A stretch of DNA of 64,000 bases, taken from positions 9,297,840 to 9,361,839 of the forward strand of contig OX123185.2 in assembly GCA_944739405.2 (NCBI GenBank), in the 5' to 3' direction. How positions within the stretch are numbered: the first letter of the stretch is position 1; each line of letters begins with the position of its first letter. Position numbers and translations under genes: made by a program. The notes under the pieces were generated by a model that did no database searches, had not been told where the DNA came from, and saw nothing but the letters and a program-made list of their open reading frames with translations. Shown piece after piece: positions 1 through 10,784 of this stretch. This stretch comes from Euclidia mi. Its lineage: Eukaryota > Arthropoda > Insecta > Lepidoptera > Erebidae.

Positions 1-2
1 GG

Positions 3-1847
3 TACAGGCGTTTTATACCGAATTTTAGCTCTATTGCTGCACCCTTAAATAAGTTAACATCTCAAAGTTAAAACGCACCTCCATTCTGTTGGACGACAGA
101 GGCTAATGAGGCGTTTAATAACCTAAAGAATTGTTTGATTTCCTCCTCGGTGTTGGCTTGACCTGACTACTCGCAACCTTTTGAAATACACTCAGATGCT
201 AGCGATTTTGGACTTGGCGCGATCCTCTGTCAAAGGTTAAATGGTGAGGAAAGAGTCATAGCGTACTATAGCAAATCACTCACTAAGCAAGAAAAAAATT
301 ACAGTGCCACAGAGCCCGAAGCCCTGGCTGTTCTATCTGCTATAGAACACTGGCGTTGTTATGTTGAAAATGGTAAAAAGTTTATTGTTTACACAGATCA
401 CGCTGCTTTGAAATGGTTCTTGACTTTAAATAACCCTACTGGCCGGTTAGCCAGATGGGGAGTTCGCTTATCTTCCTATAATTTCGAAATACGTCATCGT
501 CGGGGTTCCGATAACGTTTTACCTGATTTTCTGTCTCGCTCTTTACCCGTTTCTGCTATTGCTAATGATATAAATATAGATATTAATTCTAATCAGAATT
601 TACCAGTTTCTACTAATGATCCTTGGTATTTAAATATCTATAAAGGCTGTTTAAGTTCTCCGACTTCCTTTGTTAACTATCAAGTAACAAACAATAAATT
701 GTATTGTTTTAAAAAAACATTAAACCCTCTCACTAGAGCATTTCAATGAAAAGAGGTTATTCCGTCTGACCAAAGAAATGACATTCTAAGGGAGAATCAT
801 TCTTCGCCCACTGCTGGACATCTGGGTATTTTTAAGACATACAAACGTCTCGCACTTAATTACTTTTGGCCTGGTATGTACACCGATGTTGTCAAGTTCG
901 TCAGTTCATGTGAACCTTGTATCACCCATAAACACCAAAATCACCCAAATTTAGGTCTAATGGGAAAACCCAAATCATGTCAAAAGCCCTTTCAGACGAT
1001 TAGTATTGATTTGATTGGTCCATTGCCTCCCAGCAGGAAACAAAACACTTTTATATTTGTGGTCAGTTGTTGTTCCTCTAAATATTGTTTACTTCTCCCC
1101 ATTAAACGGGCAACTGCAGAAGTGATAACAAAAATTCTTGAGGAAAATGTATTTTTGGTGCATGGAATTCCATCTACTATTGTTTTGGATAACGGTAAAC
1201 AATTTATTAGCGCAACCTTTAAAAGTATGTTGTCAAAATATAAAATTCCAAATTTGCATTTTACACCGTTGTATACTCCCCACGTTAACTCGGTTGAACG
1301 TTACAACAAAACCATTATGACAGCTATTTCAACTTTCATAGAATCTGATCATCGAATCTGGGACACTCTAATCACTAAAGTTCAATTCGCCCTTAACTGC
1401 GCAGTTAGTGAGGTTACTGGTTATTCTCCTAATTTCCTTGTTTTTGGTAGGGAGGTCATAACATGTGGTTCTCAGTATATTGACAAGGAATTTAATTCCG
1501 ATATGGTGCTTGAACCACGGGACGGCTATGTCGAAACTTTAGGCTACTTATCTTCTATTTTCGAGAAGGTACATTCAGCTCTGTTGTCGGCCCACCAACG
1601 AAATTGTTCATCTTATAATCTTCGCCGTAAACAGGCAGAATTCAATGTCGGTGATATAGTTTGGCGCAGAACGTTTCTACTTAGTGACAAGGATAAATAC
1701 TTTAGCAAGAAATTGGCGCCTAAATTTATTAAATGTAAGATTGCCTCAAAAAAATCACCTCTAGTGTACAAACTTAACGACATGGCCGGAAAACCTTTAG
1801 GCGAATGGCACATCAAGGATTTAAAGTTGATTAATTACAAAGAATAA
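3..1847 (+). pseudogene. Ty3/gypsy-like pol fragment: RT end, RNase H, integrase
   Basis: One reading frame runs from the window edge to 1847 and reads as the end of a retrotransposon polyprotein. In order: the RT C-terminal connection, an RNase H-like part around 180-540 (SDASDFGLGA, then YTDHAALKWF), a zinc-binding HHCC part around 800-930 (H..H..CEPC) and an integrase core with the DDE triad in DLIGP, LDNGKQF and VERYN. RNase H would remove the RNA template and integrase would insert the cDNA. The frame is held throughout but broken by three in-frame stops at 69-71, 159-161 and 747-749, so this copy cannot make a full polyprotein. The 5' part lies outside the window. Motif order (RT-RNase H-integrase) fits Ty3/gypsy rather than copia. 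No gag or env is seen here. Confidence 0.88.
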
Positions 1848-3020
1848 TAAAAGTATAAAAACAACAATGTAAGACGCATATCTATACAAAGTTATAATTA
1901 CCTACATAATTATTTGTGAAGGCCGACAATGGTTCTTTTGTTTTCGAGTCGAAGCTCACAAGATAATGCATTGTGTTGTGTTAATGATTTATGTAAACAT
2001 GCTAACATAAAATGAATAAATGTTTCAGTTATAAATTGTAATAAAGTTTATTACATGTAATATTGTTACAAAGAATCTGTTGTTTATCTAACTATCAGTT
2101 ATGGCTCAGTGGTTAAAAAGTTGTTGTCGGATCGGTCTGTGGTTCGATTCTCGCATGTGTATTTTCTTTCCGCAAATCTATTTGTTGAAATGCATCTTGA
2201 TTGGCGTATTGTTTTTCGCCGTGCCTTGTTCTGAAGTTCTGTTGTTATTCTTAATTCTGTATAAATTCCATAATCAAATTGTTATTATAGGTACTTTATA
2301 AACGATCATGGTGATTAACCGTGTGTCGCGAGCTCGGAACAGTCGAATAGTACCTACCATTTAGATCGTACCTACCTAGTTGTCGTTATGACGCACGCGC
2401 GTTCACTCAGCGACGCGCCGATAAATAAATGCCTAACTAATGATTCACCATTGTTTACATTCAAAAGGTGTTTACTGGTCGTGTTGTAGTTATTAATTAG
2501 AGCAAAATATTTATTAATTTCTTTCCTTTGACATTGAGTGGTCCGGTCGTGTCTGCGGCTTATATTATATTTGTTCATCTTTACGATAAATCTGTTGTTA
2601 TACCTAACTATATTCAAAAAGTTTACTTATCTAGTGGCAAAGGCCGAACCCAAGATTTATAAGTCGTAGAGCTAGATCAAGTTTCTTATATCTACAAATC
2701 ATTATTACCTAATAATTACCCTAAGCGCTTCTCCATAGATTGTTATCTTTAATATTAGGCTATTACACTGGCCTCGGCATTTACATGTAGGTATGTGTGA
2801 TGAATTATGAATGATAAATGTTTATGTTCAAATTCAGACTGCCGTTGTACGCGTGAAGAATGCAAGCGTGGGTCATTATTATTTAGGTATCCTAATTAGC
2901 GTATAGGGTTGTCACTTGTTCAAGGTACTCATGCCCTTGTTTTCTCTAATTTCAGGGAGTATCTTCAGGGCTGCTACGCCCGTTGGGCTAGGGAATTTTC
3001 CTTAGGGAAAATCCCGGCCT
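1848..3020. other. Non-coding stretch between gypsy-type pol and the probable LTR
   Basis: No supported gene. This is the position where the 3' untranslated region or a decayed env would lie. A tRNA-like insertion candidate sits at 2095-2587. Confidence 0.5.
2095..2587 (+). mobile_element. Possible old tRNA-derived SINE insertion
   Basis: The sequence opens with a tRNA-like promoter: box A-like ATGGCTCAGTGG near 2101 and box B-like GGTTCGATTC near 2142. It is bracketed by an imperfect direct repeat (AATCTGTTGTTTATCTAACT at 2073 and a close variant at 2588) that would fit an aged target-site duplication. The 3' end is not clear and no second copy is in the window, so the boundaries are an inference. 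Confidence 0.3.
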
Positions 3021-3031
3021 AACGGGGGGGG
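3021..3031 (+). promoter_or_regulatory. Polypurine tract-like run (plus-strand primer site)
   Basis: AAC followed by eight G residues lies directly before a TGTGTGAC start. In LTR retrotransposons a purine run immediately upstream of the 3' LTR primes plus-strand DNA synthesis. Its position downstream of pol supports that role. Confidence 0.45.
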
Positions 3032-3652
3032 TGTGTGACGTCACGTCGCGCCCCTGCGCCGCGAGCCTCGCTACGAGTGACGCACAGCAGTGGGCCGCTC
3101 CCTCACCCCCCTCCTCCTCGCCGGCCTTATAAATACCGGGGACACACGAGGCTTCGCCCTTTTTGCTCCGGCCAACACCACCGAGTTGAGTACATCATCC
3201 GAAGACCTGTGAAGTGCCAACGTCCCCCACGCCCTGGATAATTGTCTCATCTGCTAATTTTAAGTGTCAGCTCTTTTTGTATCGAATCGAATAACTAGAA
3301 TTATAACGCGAGTTTAAACTTTCCTAGTGATATTTTTTTATTTATTTCCCGTAAGTCAACCTAATTATCTCTCTTTAATTGCTCGGCGAGTGATCGATCC
3401 CGGCTACCACGTGGAAATCAATCACTCGTGCGACACAGCTTTGGAGTTTGAGAAAGTTTATTCAACAATCGCGCAGGTGCCAACGTGTGGTGATACGTCT
3501 GCGAATGAAGGTGCATCGTGTTTGCTTTGTTTTCAAGTTATTGTCAATGTATGAACTATTAATTTGACTTAGTAATCTCTTGAACTTGACGGAGTGATTG
3601 TATGGTAGTCTTGACCTGAATAACGTTTATAAGTGTACTTTTACAGAATACA
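3032..3652 (+). repeat. Probable 3' LTR of the gypsy-type element
   Basis: The block starts TGTGTGACGTCACG just after a purine run, is GC-rich at its 5' side, and has a clear TATA box at 3128-3135, as expected for a U3 promoter. The 3' limit is uncertain: I place it at ...CAGAATACA near 3652 because LTRs usually end in CA. No second LTR is in the window to align against and no clear AATAAA is seen, so the call rests on position and promoter layout only. The short open frames in it are GC-rich artefacts. Confidence 0.42.
3128..3135 (+). promoter_or_regulatory. TATA box of the probable LTR promoter
   Basis: TATAAATA inside a GC-rich context. Transcription would be expected to start about 25-30 bases downstream, near 3155-3165. 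A matching TATA element is seen in the unrelated solo LTR at 40666-41103. Confidence 0.5.
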
Positions 3653-4899
3653 GACAAACCAACTATTAATATTACAAATGCAAAAGTATATACATTTATT
3701 TAACTTTTACTTCAAAACAGCAGAAATTAATTTAAAAAACATCCATCATCGACATCAGCCTTGTGTATCAGTCCCTCTGTGAGGCCCACGCCTCTTCTCT
3801 TTATGAGAATGGTTTGGCACTACCACGCCAAGTACTGGTTGGCAAATTTCACAGCCTTCCGAAAACAATATAGAGAACTGTCAAACACGTTTCTTCAAGA
3901 TATTTTCTTTCACTGTTTAGCAAACGATTATTGACAATTTAATATGAATTTAACCTCAAAAAGTCAGTGGTGCGCACCGCGGATTTGTACTCAAAACTCC
4001 TTGCATTCATTGTTGTTTGTTAGTCACTCCATTAGGCTGTCGCAGCCTCAAATACGATCAAAGATAATGAAAAATATAAAAAAAACATGATCCGAATTTT
4101 CATAAAAACAACTACGGTAAGAGCTCAGTCGAGCGATCGCCGTCTCTATACTCGTTCAGTAGGGGCGCATAAATTAAATCGATCCAGCTAACATTTCACG
4201 AACTATTGCACTTGTGTTAGGATCATTTTTAATCTAAATTCCATCCATGCCTCCCTTTGTACTGCCGCAGAATTGCCTTACCGGCTCATGGGTACATAGA
4301 TTGTATAATGTTATATAAGAATCTATTCCACACGAACAAACTCGAACACTTTAAAGAAATTGGACGAACATCTTAAAGTAAGCCAAAATAATAATATATC
4401 CGATGCAAAATTAAACCGTTTTCGTGAAGAAGGTAAAAGGGTTTTGAAATATTCATGGGTCAATAAAAAACAGCTTATATGGTTTTAGGCTGAATAGTTG
4501 CTGACCCTTAATAATAATAGATGAAAAAGATAGTTGAACCCGAAAAAGATTTTATTAAATAAAATTCATGGGAGGAAGTCTTCTAACAGATTAATCTTCT
4601 TTTCGTGTGAGTGGGTGGCCAACTCTGCTGTCGGAGATTGCAAACCCCCTTAAGGCCTTCGACACGGCCTAACGATCTATGTCCTGAGACAAGTACCGGG
4701 ACTGACAGCTTTTCGTGCCCTCCGAAGCACGATTAATAGTGTGACTCCAGAAATTTCTTTATTATAATGTCACTCTACTGTGTGGTGACTGATTGAGAAT
4801 ACAACATAATCATAACAGGTAACACCCAATGTGATTGACATTGTTATAAACATAGAAGTACATGTAATAAGCAAAATAAGAACACAAAATAAAACAAAA
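3653..4899. other. Unassigned AT-rich DNA with degraded repeat pieces
   Basis: No gene supported. Two stretches look like decayed dispersed repeats read on the minus strand: about 3740-3870, and about 4610-4740. The latter resembles the body of the SINE at 45347-45722 (shared CGGAG-GCA and GTCCCGGT blocks). Confidence 0.4.
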
Positions 4900-5107
4900 T
4901 CTTAATATATAAAATCCTTGCGTTACTGACTGACTGACAGACACGCTACAGTCGAAACTATTGGGCGCAGGAAGCTGAAATTTGGCATGTATGTTCCTTG
5001 GGGACCGTAGGGGTGCACTAAGAAGGGATTTCCCGAAATTCCCACGGGATCGGCCAAAACGGGTAAATTGAAAAAAAAATGCAGGCGTAGCCGCTGGCGT
5101 CCTCTAG
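4900..5107 (+). mobile_element. Short Helitron-like element, copy 1 (family HA)
   Basis: A 208-bp repeat beginning TCTTAATATATAAAATCC and ending GGCGTCCTCTAG. It sits between a flanking A and a flanking T with no duplication. TC...CTRR ends inside an A/T dinucleotide are the Helitron signature. Three more copies in the window (14720-14926, 42233-42439, 48985-49189) have the same ends and the same A...T flanks. It has no Rep/helicase gene, so it must be non-autonomous. Confidence 0.75.
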
Positions 5108-5892
5108 TAATGAAATAAAATATAAAAAAGAAAGAAAACAATCAAAGCATGTTACAATTTTGTGAGTATATCAATGGCTACATTTACGAATTCCGCCCGT
5201 CATGAGGCAAAAGTGGACAATTAAAAATATTAATTTTACAGTTAATTTTGTTAATAAGCTTTATCGCTCTAGCGAGTGGCGCATATTTGGCTAAATTAGT
5301 GCGAGCTGTCGGGACCTCGAATAACCTCTGCCTTGCACTAATTCGTAACCTAGTGTTCGGAACGACTAGCCTCAAAGAAGCCAATATTGTAGGGTTATTC
5401 ATTTTGCTTCTGAAGACATCAAAACGTATTTAGCCGATGCTACGTCAAAAACAAAGTGTCACTATCGGCTTTCCTTCCGTGGGTTTCGTTAGAGGCTACT
5501 AAGGAAAATACTTACACAAAGCAAACGGTACCTGACCTGTACGAAGAGAAGGAAAACTTGACATAAACCCTAGATATACCAACCTTGATTCACAATAGTT
5601 ACAATGCAATTGAGACGCAAACTATGAGAGAGTCCTATTTCCAGCAGTGAACTGCGAAAGGCTCTTGATCATCATTGTCATAATAATGTTGTCGAAATGA
5701 CATGAAGTCTAAACGAAATTTTAATAAACGCCTCAAATATATAAAGTGTTGTAACATCACGAAACTATAAATGAATACACGAAACAAGAACTTATACCCG
5801 CTTTTGCGAAATTGCGGCGAATGAATTTTAAATTTAATAAACCACTTTTTAAAGAAGTAGGTAAGTTTTATTTAGAAAAATTGAATAAACTT
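5108..5892. other. Unassigned stretch with a decayed repeat
   Basis: No supported gene. Around 5540-5660 the text resembles a decayed relative of the repeat pair at 17111 and 18237 (GAGAAGGAAAACTTGA... then CCAGCAGTGAACTG). The rest is AT-rich and unrecognised. Confidence 0.4.
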
Positions 5893-8389
5893 AATAATAA
5901 TAATAATAATCATTTATTTGCAGACATTGAAGTCCATAGAATTAAATTTTACACATTGAAATCATAACATAATTAATAATAACAGAAATAACATTATTTA
6001 AAAAATATCTGAAATTACATAAAAAATAACTCAATAAAAACACATAAAAAATCATAACTAGGCATAATAATAATAATAACATAATAGGCATAAAAAATAA
6101 TAAATAAAAATTCACGTACAGCTATCTAGAGCCGACCTGTGTGTGCAGTCTCACCCATCGACCAAGCATCGGGCAGTCCCACCGGTTACTCAATGCCTTC
6201 AACATGCCGTGGGTGCTGATATCTGTTCTGTGCCGGAGAGAAGCGCATCGTTTACGAATAATGGCATAAAAATCATCTACTCTCGCATCGGCAAACATAC
6301 CCGAAGCGCTACAATACCGCGGCAGCCCCACAAGCATCCTGAAGGCATTGTTATACTGTACGCGCAGGGCGCTGTATGCCTTCTGCGTATACTTGACCCA
6401 TAGGCTACAGGTGTAAAAAGTCTGACAGTAGGCTCGAAAGAGCGTCATTTTGACGTCGTAAGAACACCGTGCAAACCTACGGGCCAGCATATTACTTCGA
6501 ACAGACAGCGCCCTACGCTCTCTCTCAATATCTAAATCGTCGCAAAGATCCTCGGTGACCCAGTGGCCCAGATACTTAAATTTTGATACTTGCTTCAAGG
6601 GTGTACCTGCTAGTGAGATGCATGGAACATGTAAGTATCTTCTGGCACCACCATTGAAAACAAGTACCTCACTCTTAGTAACATTATACCTAAGCCCATG
6701 AGTCACCGCATAGTTCTCACAGACCTTCAGCAAACGTCTTAATGCACTGATTGATGGGCTCAGCAAGACCATATCGTCTGCATAGCTAATGTTGTTCATA
6801 GCAACTCCGTCAATATGACATCCGACTCCAGTATTGCTGAGCTCAACAATCAGTTGGTTTATATATAAATTGAAAAGGCGAGGGGAGGTGATTCCCCCCT
6901 GCCTCACCCCACATTCCAATCTATATTCTTCGGATATAGTCCCTGCCCACCTAACATTGTTTATTTGGTTCTCATACCAGAATTTTAGCAATGACGTGAC
7001 CTCAAAATCTACTTTTTTCACGTTTCTTAGCTTATCCCAAAGCTGGTCATAGGGCACAAGGTCGAATGCCTTGGACAGATCTAAGAAGCACGCATTAACT
7101 GTCGTTTTCCTATCAGTATAATACCGGACAGTCCGCTTTAAACACATAATGGCACTTTCAGTCGACAGCCCAGGCCTGAAGCCAAACTGTGCATCATGCA
7201 AGTCAATCCTGGGGGCCATATATGCATCCAGCAGACTATCCAGCACCTTTGCTATGACCGTTGCCAGGGATATTGGTCTGTAATTACTGGGATCAGCAGC
7301 ATCACCGGTTTTATTTTTTATGACAGGTACAACTATAGTACGCATAAGTTCACTGGGCAAATAAGAATGACTCACACACAGTCTAAAAAACATCGACAGT
7401 ACTCTAGGTAAGTGTACACCTGCATACTTAAGGTGCTCGACACTAAGGTGATCATGTCCCGGGGATTTGCCTCTAACCATATTTTTTATCACTTTCTTGA
7501 CATCTTTAGTGGTTAAATTCAATCCCCGCGCCACGCCCACATCAGCGCCAGTCACCTCCTGCATCACATAACCAGGAGAGGAATTTGACAAGGGTTTCAC
7601 TTTAAATTGGTCTACAAACATATTAGCAATTTGTGTGGGATCATGTTTACCACCCACACTTACGGGGAGGCTCGACCTAGGATTCAGTTTATTCGTGTTT
7701 TTCCAAAAATTTACAAAGTCCTTCGCTTTATGATTTTCAGCTATTAAATTTAGTTTAATTTGTTTTTCATTGTTACGACACCATTTTAATCTACTTTTGA
7801 AATTTCGCCGCGTATCACGCATTTTATTATATTCAATACCTGAATCTGGTTTACCACATAACTGCCAACCGTGAAAAGCTAAGCGAGCCTCTTCGTAAGC
7901 TATTTTCACATGTTTATTCCACCCTGGCACAGACTTATACGTTCGGGGCTTATTCGCCGCCGCACTACACTCAGCAGACTGTTGGAGAATACATATTATG
8001 TTACTGTATAAATCATCCAGAACAACATTATGGTTCACATTCCTACAATGAAAGTCTGCACAGTGTCTGAATGCGTGCGGAAAATCTATTTCCCGTAAAC
8101 CCACATTACACATTTCCTCATACATACTTATCTGAGTCGAGTCACGTTGTCCCCAGACAATGTTATTACTGTTTAGTTTAGGTAATACTATATTAGGTGT
8201 AATTAGCTTGAGATTACATTCTACCTCTATAGGCATATGATCCGACCAATATATATCGTACAGTACTTTAATACTAACGACTGTCCGTTGCGCGGCCTGT
8301 GTCGTAATACAGTGGTCAAGCCAGCGCCTACACCCGTGCGCGTCACTCACAAAAGTGTATGAGTCACTCGGCAAGCAATCTAATATCAT
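5893..8389 (-). mobile_element. 5'-truncated LINE M1 (CR1/Jockey superfamily)
   Basis: A non-LTR retrotransposon read on the minus strand. It is truncated inside its endonuclease at 8389 and ends in a 3' UTR (5893-6121) finishing with an AATAAA-like ...CAAATAAATGATTATT and an (ATT)n tail. It belongs to the same family as the element at 22645-24645, judged from shared protein blocks. Clade naming is by motif look only; Daphne/CR1-like is possible. No clear target duplication was found. Confidence 0.8.
6122..8389 (-). CDS. LINE M1 ORF2 C-terminal 755 residues: endonuclease end plus reverse transcriptase
   Basis: The frame is uninterrupted for 755 residues. Residues about 15-60 are the tail of an apurinic-type endonuclease (RRWLDHCI, then SDHMPIEVE). 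RT follows at about 290-560: NYRPISLATVIAKVLD at 369, motif A CFLDLSKAFDLV with catalytic D437, motif B GVRQGG at 494-499, and motif C YADD at 536-539. The rest is the thumb and C-terminal region with a Cys-rich stretch. RT would make cDNA from the element's own RNA at a nicked target. All RT catalytic residues are present, but most of the endonuclease is missing through 5' truncation, so the copy cannot be autonomous. The start chosen is simply the first Met after a stop; the true protein began upstream. Confidence 0.85.
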   Translation of the reverse strand: MILDCLPSDSYTFVSDAHGCRRWLDHCITTQAAQRTVVSIKVLYDIYWSDHMPIEVECNLKLITPNIVLPKLNSNNIVWGQRDSTQISMYEEMCNVGLREIDFPHAFRHCADFHCRNVNHNVVLDDLYSNIICILQQSAECSAAANKPRTYKSVPGWNKHVKIAYEEARLAFHGWQLCGKPDSGIEYNKMRDTRRNFKSRLKWCRNNEKQIKLNLIAENHKAKDFVNFWKNTNKLNPRSSLPVSVGGKHDPTQIANMFVDQFKVKPLSNSSPGYVMQEVTGADVGVARGLNLTTKDVKKVIKNMVRGKSPGHDHLSVEHLKYAGVHLPRVLSMFFRLCVSHSYLPSELMRTIVVPVIKNKTGDAADPSNYRPISLATVIAKVLDSLLDAYMAPRIDLHDAQFGFRPGLSTESAIMCLKRTVRYYTDRKTTVNACFLDLSKAFDLVPYDQLWDKLRNVKKVDFEVTSLLKFWYENQINNVRWAGTISEEYRLECGVRQGGITSPRLFNLYINQLIVELSNTGVGCHIDGVAMNNISYADDMVLLSPSISALRRLLKVCENYAVTHGLRYNVTKSEVLVFNGGARRYLHVPCISLAGTPLKQVSKFKYLGHWVTEDLCDDLDIERERRALSVRSNMLARRFARCSYDVKMTLFRAYCQTFYTCSLWVKYTQKAYSALRVQYNNAFRMLVGLPRYCSASGMFADARVDDFYAIIRKRCASLRHRTDISTHGMLKALSNRWDCPMLGRWVRLHTQVGSR

Positions 8390-9077
8390 AAAAAATATTG
8401 AAATTAATTATGATGGAAAATCAAATCAAAATTATGTCGTGAACAGGTTTGATTTTCGAGCGTTGGGTTCATTGAATCAATTTTTTTTAGTTTGTTTATA
8501 TTTCTGTTTTTAGTATCATAACACCATGCGTCCGTGTCTCCAAAAGATTTAAAGAAACGTGTATCTCACCCGCTTTACTACGACTTAAAGCATTGTATAA
8601 TTGAAAGTTTTACTTGAACTTCGCAGACTAAATCTACTTTGGGTGTCGTTTCACAAGACATGGTGTTTAGTTTTGTAACTCCCCAGTGTTCTGAAGCATC
8701 TGCTTGAGTGGAAGTCAGTGAAGAAACTATTTGCCCATTTAGACAAGACTTTTATAGATCTTAAGCTTAAGAGCCCTGAAGTATGTTGGAATGCTGTAAG
8801 ACGCCATTGTGATAACACATGTGGTAAGAATTTATGTCTTTTGGCACTTACATTCGGGCATTGATATTCTTATGCATAGTTCTATAACATTTGGAGTATG
8901 CATAATGTTTTGGCGTTTTAAATAGATACGTTTGTTTTTTCATGAAAATGCTACAAAATGGGTAAATACTAGGAAATCACAAAATAACTGATATATTCAG
9001 TTATTTTGTGTGTTTCTTTCATTAAGTTTGCCAAAAATCTTATTACCTTTTCTCATCTTCCTTGTGCAAAGTATGCA
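8390..9077. other. Unassigned stretch with a perfect short hairpin
   Basis: No gene recognised. At 8978-9010 a perfect 14-bp inverted repeat (CACAAAATAACTGA) surrounds a 5-base loop. Confidence 0.45.
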
Positions 9078-9270
9078 GCTTTTTAGGGTTCCGTACCTAA
9101 AAGGTAAAAAACGGGACCCTATTACTAAGCATCCGCTGTCTGTCTGTCTGTCACCAGGATGTATCTCATAAACCGTGATAGCTAGAAAGTTGAAATTTTC
9201 ACAAATTATGTATATCGGTTGCCGCTATAACAACAAATACTAAAAATAAAAATATTAAGGTCTCAATAAA
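9078..9270. repeat. Dispersed repeat of a type common in Lepidoptera
   Basis: Contains TTTAGGGTTCCGTACCTAAA, then CTGTCTGTCTGTCTGTC and a weakly structured AT-rich tail. I recall this motif combination as a high-copy repeat in lepidopteran genomes. The element class and exact ends cannot be set from this single copy. Confidence 0.45.
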
Positions 9271-9473
9271 ACCATAGTTCCGAACTATGTAATACTTCTC
9301 TTCGTTATCTTTTTTATATGGCAGAAACTTGATTAAAGACATCCATCTAGCTAATATAGGACTCTATGTAGTACAGCAAAAGTAGAGCAATAGTTCTAAT
9401 TAAAGCAGCGCCGTGGCGCTTAGTCGTAGAAATATACGGTATTGGTATTTCATATTTATATTCATTTTTACTG

Positions 9474-9689
9474 CACGGTTGGCGTAGTGGTTTAAGCGGC
9501 CGCCTCGCCGCTTGACACTGCGCCGAGTGTTGTGGGTTCGATTCCCACACGAGACAACAGTTTGTGTGATCCATAAATTGTTGTTTCGAGTATCGGTGTT
9601 CATTGTGTCCGTTGAATGTATATTTGTAAAGCCCCCGCGACACAGGAATTATTCCTCGTGCGGGAGTATTCTTTTAAAAAAATAAAATA
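9474..9689 (+). mobile_element. tRNA-derived SINE, family SA
   Basis: A tRNA-like head with box A (GGCGTAGTGG near 9482) and box B (GGGTTCGATTCCCAC near 9535) is followed by an unrelated body. It ends in a GC-rich hairpin-like tail (CCCCCGCGACACAGG...CGTGCGGGAG) and an A-rich end. RNA polymerase III would transcribe it from the internal boxes. A partial relative with the same CTGCGCC..TGTTGTGGGTTCGAT block lies at 63477-63610. Confidence 0.7.
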
Positions 9690-10770
9690 TTAGGGACATA
9701 TTCTATAGGTACATTTCCCCTCACTCTTACTCTCACAAAGAAATTTTGCGTGTACAGTGTCTTACAGCACCCACGAGATACCTAAGCATATCGCTTAAGA
9801 CGTCGACGACCGCAAAATACAAATACATTTTTAGCAAACATCATCAACGACATTTATAAAACTGCCGTTTATTTCTAAAAGGAGTTTTGTGCATTCTCTT
9901 AAAGCTTAGTTTAATAGAATAATAGGACTGAAGAAATATATTTTGCATGAGCAGCGTAAAGACAAATAAAAACTATGAGAATATTATTATCGCTTACATA
10001 TTGAGCTAGTTACAAGCATTTCAATATTGCTAATGAGACAATGATAACCATTTTTGTCTCCTTAGCAAGCTATAATGTAATTTCTCCCTCTCTTCATTTT
10101 CAAAGAAAGTTTATTTTATTTTCATTTGATACGAAATTTTCTCTTATAATCGCTTTACAATAACAGCATAAAACGTAGGTACTTACTCTAAAAAATAGTT
10201 ATACCTACTTATAATTTGAGCTATAAATACCTTCTATGTATTCATTTTTTAAACATGATTATCTCAGGGTACCTGTAGTTATTTTAGAATTCTGCATAAT
10301 TAAATCGATGCCTTACGGCCAAAAGAGGCTAACCGCCACTTTACAAACTTTACAGGAGAGTAGTTTAAAGTTCAAAATAAGTGAAAAAAAATCATAGAAA
10401 ATTTTCTGTACGTTCCAAAAGTTTCAAAATTTAACCATATAGTTTTTGATTAGGTCTCTTCGAAATGACATTGTTAATTTAAACAAATCACACTCCTTAC
10501 ACTATTTACTGTCGCTTACCCTCAAATGGTCATAATTATACTAACAGGAAAAAACGTCGTAAATGAAAACAACTCAATTAATGAGTTCCAACCCAAATGA
10601 TTAACTGCACCATTTATTTTATTTCTGTTGAAGAAAAAGAGCATACCTGTGCTTTTTCTGTTCATCAAGTTGAGCCAATATGACATAACCGTTATTGGTT
10701 AAAGGCAAAAGAACAAGGAAATTGTAATAAGTTAACTATCTATAAAAAATACAATGAGCTCTTTTATACA
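9690..10770. other. Unassigned AT-rich DNA
   Basis: I see no gene, RNA or repeat that I can support here. It ends at the 14-bp target sequence ACGCGAAAGCACAT that flanks the next element. Confidence 0.5.
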
Positions 10771-10784
10771 ACGCGAAAGCACAT

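Noticed and set aside
2101..2172. Functional tRNA gene
   Set aside because: Only A- and B-box-like pieces are present and no acceptor-stem pairing can be traced; more like a SINE head. The same applies to 9474, 16159, 45347, 47573, 52392 and 63477.
3035..3241. GC-rich open frame in the LTR region
   Set aside because: It lies in a promoter-like LTR with a TATA box; the protein is low-complexity Pro/Arg text with no domain.
5184..5433. Paired open frames on both strands
   Set aside because: Mirror-image frames with hydrophobic text and no recognisable family.
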